The notes under the pieces: generated by a model | Database searches by the model: none | The model's input: only the letters and a program-made list of their open reading frames with translations | Told to the model about the DNA's origin: nothing | Shown here: positions 60,175 to 64,000 of the stretch, one piece after another | Position numbering within the stretch: position 1 is the first letter of the stretch | How the letters are laid out: every line of letters begins with the position of its first letter | Source: Caenimonas aquaedulcis | GTDB taxonomy: Bacteria > Pseudomonadota > Gammaproteobacteria > Burkholderiales > Burkholderiaceae_C | Assembly: GCF_015831345.1 (NCBI RefSeq) | Contig: NZ_JADWYS010000001.1 | Span: 3,996,618 to 4,060,617, forward strand | Length of the DNA stretch: 64,000 nucleotides | Direction: 5' to 3' | Translations under genes and position numbers: made by a program

Positions 60175-62690
60175 TGCAAGCCGGGCTGTCCGCGGGCGAG
60201 GCCTCGGCGCGCCTGGCGGCCGACGGCCCCAACACGCTGCCGGGCAGCGGCGCCAAGCCGATGTCCCGCATCGTCCTGGACATCCTGCGCGAGCCCATGT
60301 TCGCCATGCTCCTGGCCGCCGGCGGCATCTACCTGCTGCTCGGGGACCCCGGCGAAGCGCTGTTCCTGCTGGTCGCGGTCGTCGCGGTGTCCGCGCTCGC
60401 CGTGGTGCAGGAGCGGCGCACGCAGCGCGCGCTCGAGGCGCTGCGCGATCTCTCGGCGCCGCGCGCCCTCGTGGTGCGGGGCGGGGTCCAGGTGCGCATC
60501 CCGAGCCGGGACGTCGTGCGCGGCGACCTGCTCGTGCTGCGCGAAGGCGACCGCATCGCCGCCGACGGCGTGCTGGTGGATGGGCAGCTCGCCTGCGACG
60601 AATCGCTGCTCACGGGCGAAAGCGTGCCGCGCGAGAAGTTGCCCGCGGGTGTGGAACGATCGGCCGCGCCTGCGGGCGAGGAAGCCGGCGCGGACATCCT
60701 CGCCTGCACGCTCGTGGCGCGCGGGACGGGCCTGGCCCTCGTGTCGTCCACCGGCCCGCGCACGCGCGTGGGCCGCATCGGCGCCTCGATGGCGGCGGCG
60801 CCCGTCCACCTCTCGCCGTTGCAGGCCGCGTCGCGCCGCACCGTGCGCGCCTTCGCTGCGGGTGGGCTCGCGCTCGCCGTGCTGCTGTTTCTGCTCGCCT
60901 GGCAGTGGGACGGGCGCGGGTTGCTGGAGAGCCTGCTGCTGGGCATCGCCTTCGCGATGGCGATCCTGCCCGAGGAGATCCCGCTCGTGCTCACGGTGTT
61001 CCTCGCGATGGGCGCGTGGCGGCTGTCGCGGCGGCGCGTGCTCACGCGCAGCCTCACCGCGATCGAGGCGCTGGGCGGCATCACGGTGCTGGCCGTGGAC
61101 AAGACCGGCACGCTCACGCAGAACCGCATGGAAGTGCGGGAGCTGCGCAGCGCGGCGGGCGACCGCTTCGTGCAGCGGCGCGGCGCCGTGCTGGACGACG
61201 GCTTCCATGCGCTGGCCGAGTTCGCGCAGCTGGCCACGCCCGAGGATCCCTTCGACCCGATGGAGCGGGCGATCCGCGCCTTCGTCGGCGCCCACCTCGC
61301 CGGCACGGAACACGTGCATCCGGGGCGCGAGGTCGCCCGGCGCTATGCGCTGAGCGCGCGGCTCTTCGCGATGACGCAGGCCTTCGTGCTGCAGGGCGAC
61401 GAGCACCTGCTGGCCGCCAAGGGTGCGCCCGAAGCCATCGCCGACCTCTGCCACCTGCCCGCGGAGCGCCTCGCGCGCATCCGCGCGGACGTGGAGGAGA
61501 TGGCATCGCGCGGCCTGCGCGTGATCGCGGTGGCGCGCGGGCGCTGGAGCGGCCCCGCGTGGCCCGATGGCCAGCACGCCTTCGACTACGAATTCCTCGG
61601 CCTCGTCGGTCTCATGGACCCGCCGCGCCCCGAAGTGCCCGCGGCCATCGCCGCCTGCCGCGGCGCCGGCGTGCGCGTGGTCATGATGACGGGCGACCAT
61701 CCCGCGACCGCGCGGGCGGTGGCGCGCGACATCGGCCTGGCCGACGCGCAGGTGCTGCATGGCGCCGAGATCGATGCGCTGGACGACGCCGAGCTGTGCC
61801 GGCGCATGGAGACCGTGGACCTCTGCGCGCGGCTCGTTCCCGAGCAGAAGCTGCGCCTCGTGCGCGCGCTGCAGGCCCGGGGCGCCAAGGTGGGCATGAC
61901 GGGGGACGGCGTCAACGACGGCCCCGCGCTCGGCGCGGCCGACGTCGGCATCGCGATGGGCGGCCGCGGCACGGACGTGGCGCGCGAGGCCGCGGACATC
62001 GTGCTGCTGGACGACAGCTTCGCGAGCATCGTGGAGGCGATCCGCCAGGGCCGCGAGATCGACGACAAGCTGCGCGCGGCCCTGCGCTTCATCTTCGCCG
62101 TGCACGTGCCGATCGTCGCGCTCGCGCTCGGCCCCATCCTGCTGCACTGGCCCGTCATCCTCATGCCCGCGCAGATCGTCCTGTTCGAGCTGCTCATCGA
62201 CCCGCTCTGCGCCATCCTCTTCGACGCCGACCCGCCGGCGCCCGACCTCATGGCGCGCGGCCCCGGCGGCGCGGCGATGTTCTCCGGCACGCTCGTCGCG
62301 GGCGGCTGGTTGCAGGGCGGGGGGCTCGCGGCCGTGGCGCTCGCGGCCGCCGCCCTCGCGTCGCGGCTGGGGTGGACGGCGCAGGAGGTGCGCACCTGCG
62401 CGTTCGCCGTGCTGGTCGTGGGGGTCTACCTGCTCGCGCTGCACCAGCGCCGGCCGGCGGCGCGGGGAGCGGGCGCCAACCCGTGGGCGCCGCACTTCGC
62501 GCTGGGCATCGCCGCCGTCCTCGGCCTGCTGCTGGCCGTCGCGCCCCTGCGCGCGGTGGCGGGCTTCGCGGCGCCGACCTGGCCGATGGCCGCCGTGGCG
62601 GCGGCGGGCGGCGCGGCGACCTTCCTCTGGCTGAGGTTGTTCTCCCTCCTGTGGCGGCTGCATGCCGCGCGCGATCGCGCGCGTGTCTGA
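60174..62690 (+). CDS. P2-type cation-transporting ATPase
   Basis: 838 aa, slightly short for P2A. Motifs: [50 protein letters not shown] and GDGVNDGPALG; helices consistent with ten spans. The membrane motif PEEIP differs from PEGLP of Ca2+ pumps, so the ion is uncertain (Ca2+, Mn2+ or other). Starts on the last base of the SDR stop. Third P-type ATPase in the window. Confidence 0.9.
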   Translation: MQAGLSAGEASARLAADGPNTLPGSGAKPMSRIVLDILREPMFAMLLAAGGIYLLLGDPGEALFLLVAVVAVSALAVVQERRTQRALEALRDLSAPRALVVRGGVQVRIPSRDVVRGDLLVLREGDRIAADGVLVDGQLACDESLLTGESVPREKLPAGVERSAAPAGEEAGADILACTLVARGTGLALVSSTGPRTRVGRIGASMAAAPVHLSPLQAASRRTVRAFAAGGLALAVLLFLLAWQWDGRGLLESLLLGIAFAMAILPEEIPLVLTVFLAMGAWRLSRRRVLTRSLTAIEALGGITVLAVDKTGTLTQNRMEVRELRSAAGDRFVQRRGAVLDDGFHALAEFAQLATPEDPFDPMERAIRAFVGAHLAGTEHVHPGREVARRYALSARLFAMTQAFVLQGDEHLLAAKGAPEAIADLCHLPAERLARIRADVEEMASRGLRVIAVARGRWSGPAWPDGQHAFDYEFLGLVGLMDPPRPEVPAAIAACRGAGVRVVMMTGDHPATARAVARDIGLADAQVLHGAEIDALDDAELCRRMETVDLCARLVPEQKLRLVRALQARGAKVGMTGDGVNDGPALGAADVGIAMGGRGTDVAREAADIVLLDDSFASIVEAIRQGREIDDKLRAALRFIFAVHVPIVALALGPILLHWPVILMPAQIVLFELLIDPLCAILFDADPPAPDLMARGPGGAAMFSGTLVAGGWLQGGGLAAVALAAAALASRLGWTAQEVRTCAFAVLVVGVYLLALHQRRPAARGAGANPWAPHFALGIAAVLGLLLAVAPLRAVAGFAAPTWPMAAVAAAGGAATFLWLRLFSLLWRLHAARDRARV

Positions 62691-62700
62691 TCCGCGTCAA
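62687..62700 (+). promoter_or_regulatory. degenerate FNR-type box upstream of the host-attachment-like gene
   Basis: CTGATCCGCGTCAA, one departure at the first base, overlapping the ATPase stop (62688-62690). -10 TATGTT at 62723-62728, +1 near 62735. Confidence 0.58.
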
Positions 62701-62765
62701 TGCGCGGGCAAGGGCCGCGGCGTATGTTGGGCAGGTATCCATCTTTCCGCACGAAGGAGCCCTCC

Positions 62766-63203
62766 ATGAAACCCGACTGGTACCTGATCGCCAATGCCAC
62801 CCACGCCCGCGTCCTCGGGAAGGACGGCGGCTCGCCCATGTACGTCGCGCACGCCTTCAACCACGAAGACAGCCGCAAGCGGACCGCCGAGCTCGGGGAC
62901 GACAAGGCCGGCCGCGAAGCCAGCGACCAGGGCTTCGGCGGCAGCGCCTTCGAGCCGCGCATGGACGCGCATCGCAAGGAGCACCTCCGTTTCGCGCGCG
63001 AGATCGGCCAGTGGCTGGAGGAGGCCGCGCGGACGGGCCGGTTCCGCTCGCTGACCCTCTTCGCATCCAACCCGTTCCTGGGCGAACTCAAGCAGGCGCT
63101 GGGCACGGAGTGCGCGCGCCTCCTCGCGGGGACCCACCCCACCGACCTCAGCGCGGTGGGCCTGGCCGAGGCGGAAGCGCGTATCGCCGAAGCCCACCCT
63201 TGA
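62766..63203 (+). CDS. host-attachment-protein family (pfam10116-like)
   Basis: 145 aa: KPDWYLIANATHARVLG at the start and FAREIGQWLEEAARTGRFRSLTLFASNPFLGELKQAL later, the pattern of the family named for plant attachment in Rhizobium, related to eRF1 domain 3-like folds. The name is historical; its role in most bacteria is unknown. AAGGAGC precedes the ATG. Its stop lies in the next FNR-like box. Confidence 0.85.
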   Translation: MKPDWYLIANATHARVLGKDGGSPMYVAHAFNHEDSRKRTAELGDDKAGREASDQGFGGSAFEPRMDAHRKEHLRFAREIGQWLEEAARTGRFRSLTLFASNPFLGELKQALGTECARLLAGTHPTDLSAVGLAEAEARIAEAHP

Positions 63204-63213
63204 TCCAGCGCAA
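63200..63213 (+). promoter_or_regulatory. degenerate FNR-type box upstream of a small exported protein gene
   Basis: TTGATCCAGCGCAA, with two departures in the second half (CGCAA). Overlaps the preceding stop (63201-63203). -10 TATCTT at 63236-63241, +1 near 63248. The weakest of the set but in full register. Confidence 0.5.
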
Positions 63214-63273
63214 GGTGCGCGGCAAGGACGCCGCCTATCTTCGGAACATCGTCATCCACTGGAGGAATCCCCC

Positions 63274-63651
63274 ATGAACACGACCGGTTTCGTGAAGGCC
63301 ACCCTCGCGGCCGCCGCCTTGGCCGCCACCTGTGCCTGCGCGCAGCCTGCGGCGCCGCAGGCCGGCGCGAGCGCGCCCTGGCAGGCAGGACCGATGGGTC
63401 CGGGGGGCCGCCCCGGCGGCGGCATGATGGGCCCGCGCGGGCGGGCGGGCCCGGGCTACACCTTCGGCTGGCCGATGATGAGCGCGCGCGAGCGCGACGA
63501 GCACCGTGCACGCATGCGCGGCGCGCAGACCTACGAGGCGTGCCGCCAGGAGTTCGACGAGCACCGCAAGCTCATGGAAGAGCGCGCGCGCGAGCGCGGC
63601 ATCCGCATGCGCGGCCCGCGCGGCGATGCCTGCGGCGGCTGGAAGAGGTGA
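63274..63651 (+). CDS. exported Gly/Met/Arg-rich hypothetical protein
   Basis: 125 aa. Signal peptide ending around CACAQPA, then a stretch rich in Gly, Pro, Met and Arg (PMGPGGRPGGGMMGPRGR), and an Arg/Glu-rich helix (MSARERDEHRARMRGAQTYE). The Cys at ATCAC might be a lipobox but the context is weak. GGAGGA before the ATG. Family unknown. Confidence 0.7.
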   Translation: MNTTGFVKATLAAAALAATCACAQPAAPQAGASAPWQAGPMGPGGRPGGGMMGPRGRAGPGYTFGWPMMSARERDEHRARMRGAQTYEACRQEFDEHRKLMEERARERGIRMRGPRGDACGGWKR

Positions 63652-63655
63652 GGGC

Positions 63656-64000
63656 GTGGCCGAGGAAAGCTTCCGGATGGAGTTGCAGCAGCTCGCGGGC
63701 TACCGTTTCACGGTGCGGTTCGACGACCCGGCGATTCCCCCGCTCAACACCGACGAGCCCCCGCCCCTGGGCACCGGCACCGGCCCGAACCCCGCGCGCC
63801 TGCTCGGCACCGCGGTGGCCAACTGCCTGGCCGCGAGCCTGCTGTTCGCGCTGCGCAAGTACGGCAACGACCCGACGCCCATGCGCGCAGTCGTCACCGT
63901 CACGCTGGGGCGCAACGCGCAAGGGCGCACGCGCGTCACGCGCATCGGCGTCGAACTCGTGCTGGGCGTGCCCGCCGCGTCGCTGAAGCATGCGGACCGC
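63656..64000 (+). CDS. OsmC family protein, 5' part
   Basis: First 115 codons of a GTG-started gene (VAEESFRMELQQL) cut by the window end. GTGPNPARLLGTAVANCLAASLLFALRK has the OsmC helix with the conserved Cys. AGAGGTGAGGG before the GTG supports the start. Follows the small exported protein gene by 4 bp, so it is in the same unit. Confidence 0.82.
   Translation, partial: MAEESFRMELQQLAGYRFTVRFDDPAIPPLNTDEPPPLGTGTGPNPARLLGTAVANCLAASLLFALRKYGNDPTPMRAVVTVTLGRNAQGRTRVTRIGVELVLGVPAASLKHADR

Noticed and set aside
60159..62663. 834-codon minus-strand open frame
   Set aside because: Shadow of the P2-type ATPase gene; Arg/His-rich low-complexity product.

Overview
The window is about 70% GC with long, tightly packed genes, ATGA/GTGA overlaps, cbb3-oxidase genes, several universal stress proteins (Usp) and a PHA synthase. 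This points to a betaproteobacterium of the Burkholderiales, probably the Comamonadaceae (Ramlibacter/Variovorax-like). That placement is inferred from gene content and composition; no rRNA gene is present. I see no tRNA, rRNA, CRISPR array, insertion sequence, phage or plasmid module, so this looks like ordinary chromosome.

Layout. (1) 0-4.1 kb: a TRAP transporter (DctM end, DctP), a shikimate/quinate dehydrogenase-like gene, and two overlapping genes for an HPPD-like protein and a TIM-barrel 3-dehydroshikimate dehydratase. Together they look like a quinate/shikimate uptake and catabolism operon. (2) 4.2-6.4 kb: a nuclease-helicase fusion. (3) 6.4-10.9 kb, minus strand: a transglutaminase-like protein, a PurD-like ATP-grasp ligase, a haem-oxygenase-like di-iron oxidase and a small STAS-like protein, an unassigned enzyme set. 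(4) 11-13 kb: glyoxalase, acetyltransferase and LuxR regulator. (5) 13-63 kb: a continuous low-oxygen and stress region. It holds ccoIS-ccoNOQP, a TetR/di-iron MBL pair, ccoG-fixH, a DksA-like protein, fnr/hemN, a SafE-like protein, a second FNR paralogue and a third Crp/Fnr protein, seven Usp proteins, YqjD/E/K-like proteins, an Mg-type and a second P-type ATPase, hemerythrin, a DegP-like protease, a phosphorylase/PRPP-synthetase operon, PHA synthase and phasin, BON proteins, a Pat-like acetyltransferase, a triple-PAS kinase with its regulator, and a BigR-type persulfide module.

What unifies the third to last parts is regulation. Reading the intergenic regions I find 18 FNR-type boxes (TTGAY-N4-RTCAA; 13 match fully, 5 have one or two departures). 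They are placed almost uniformly 40.5-42.5 bp upstream of a predicted +1 with a plausible -10 element, and four of them serve divergent gene pairs. The region is therefore best read as one FNR/Anr-type regulon that encodes its own regulator. For several of these genes (ccoI, ccoG, a lipoprotein gene, yqaA-like, phaC, one usp) the predicted transcription start falls on or within one base of the start codon and no Shine-Dalgarno sequence is visible, suggesting leaderless mRNAs. In five cases the TGA of the FNR half-site is also the stop codon of the gene upstream.
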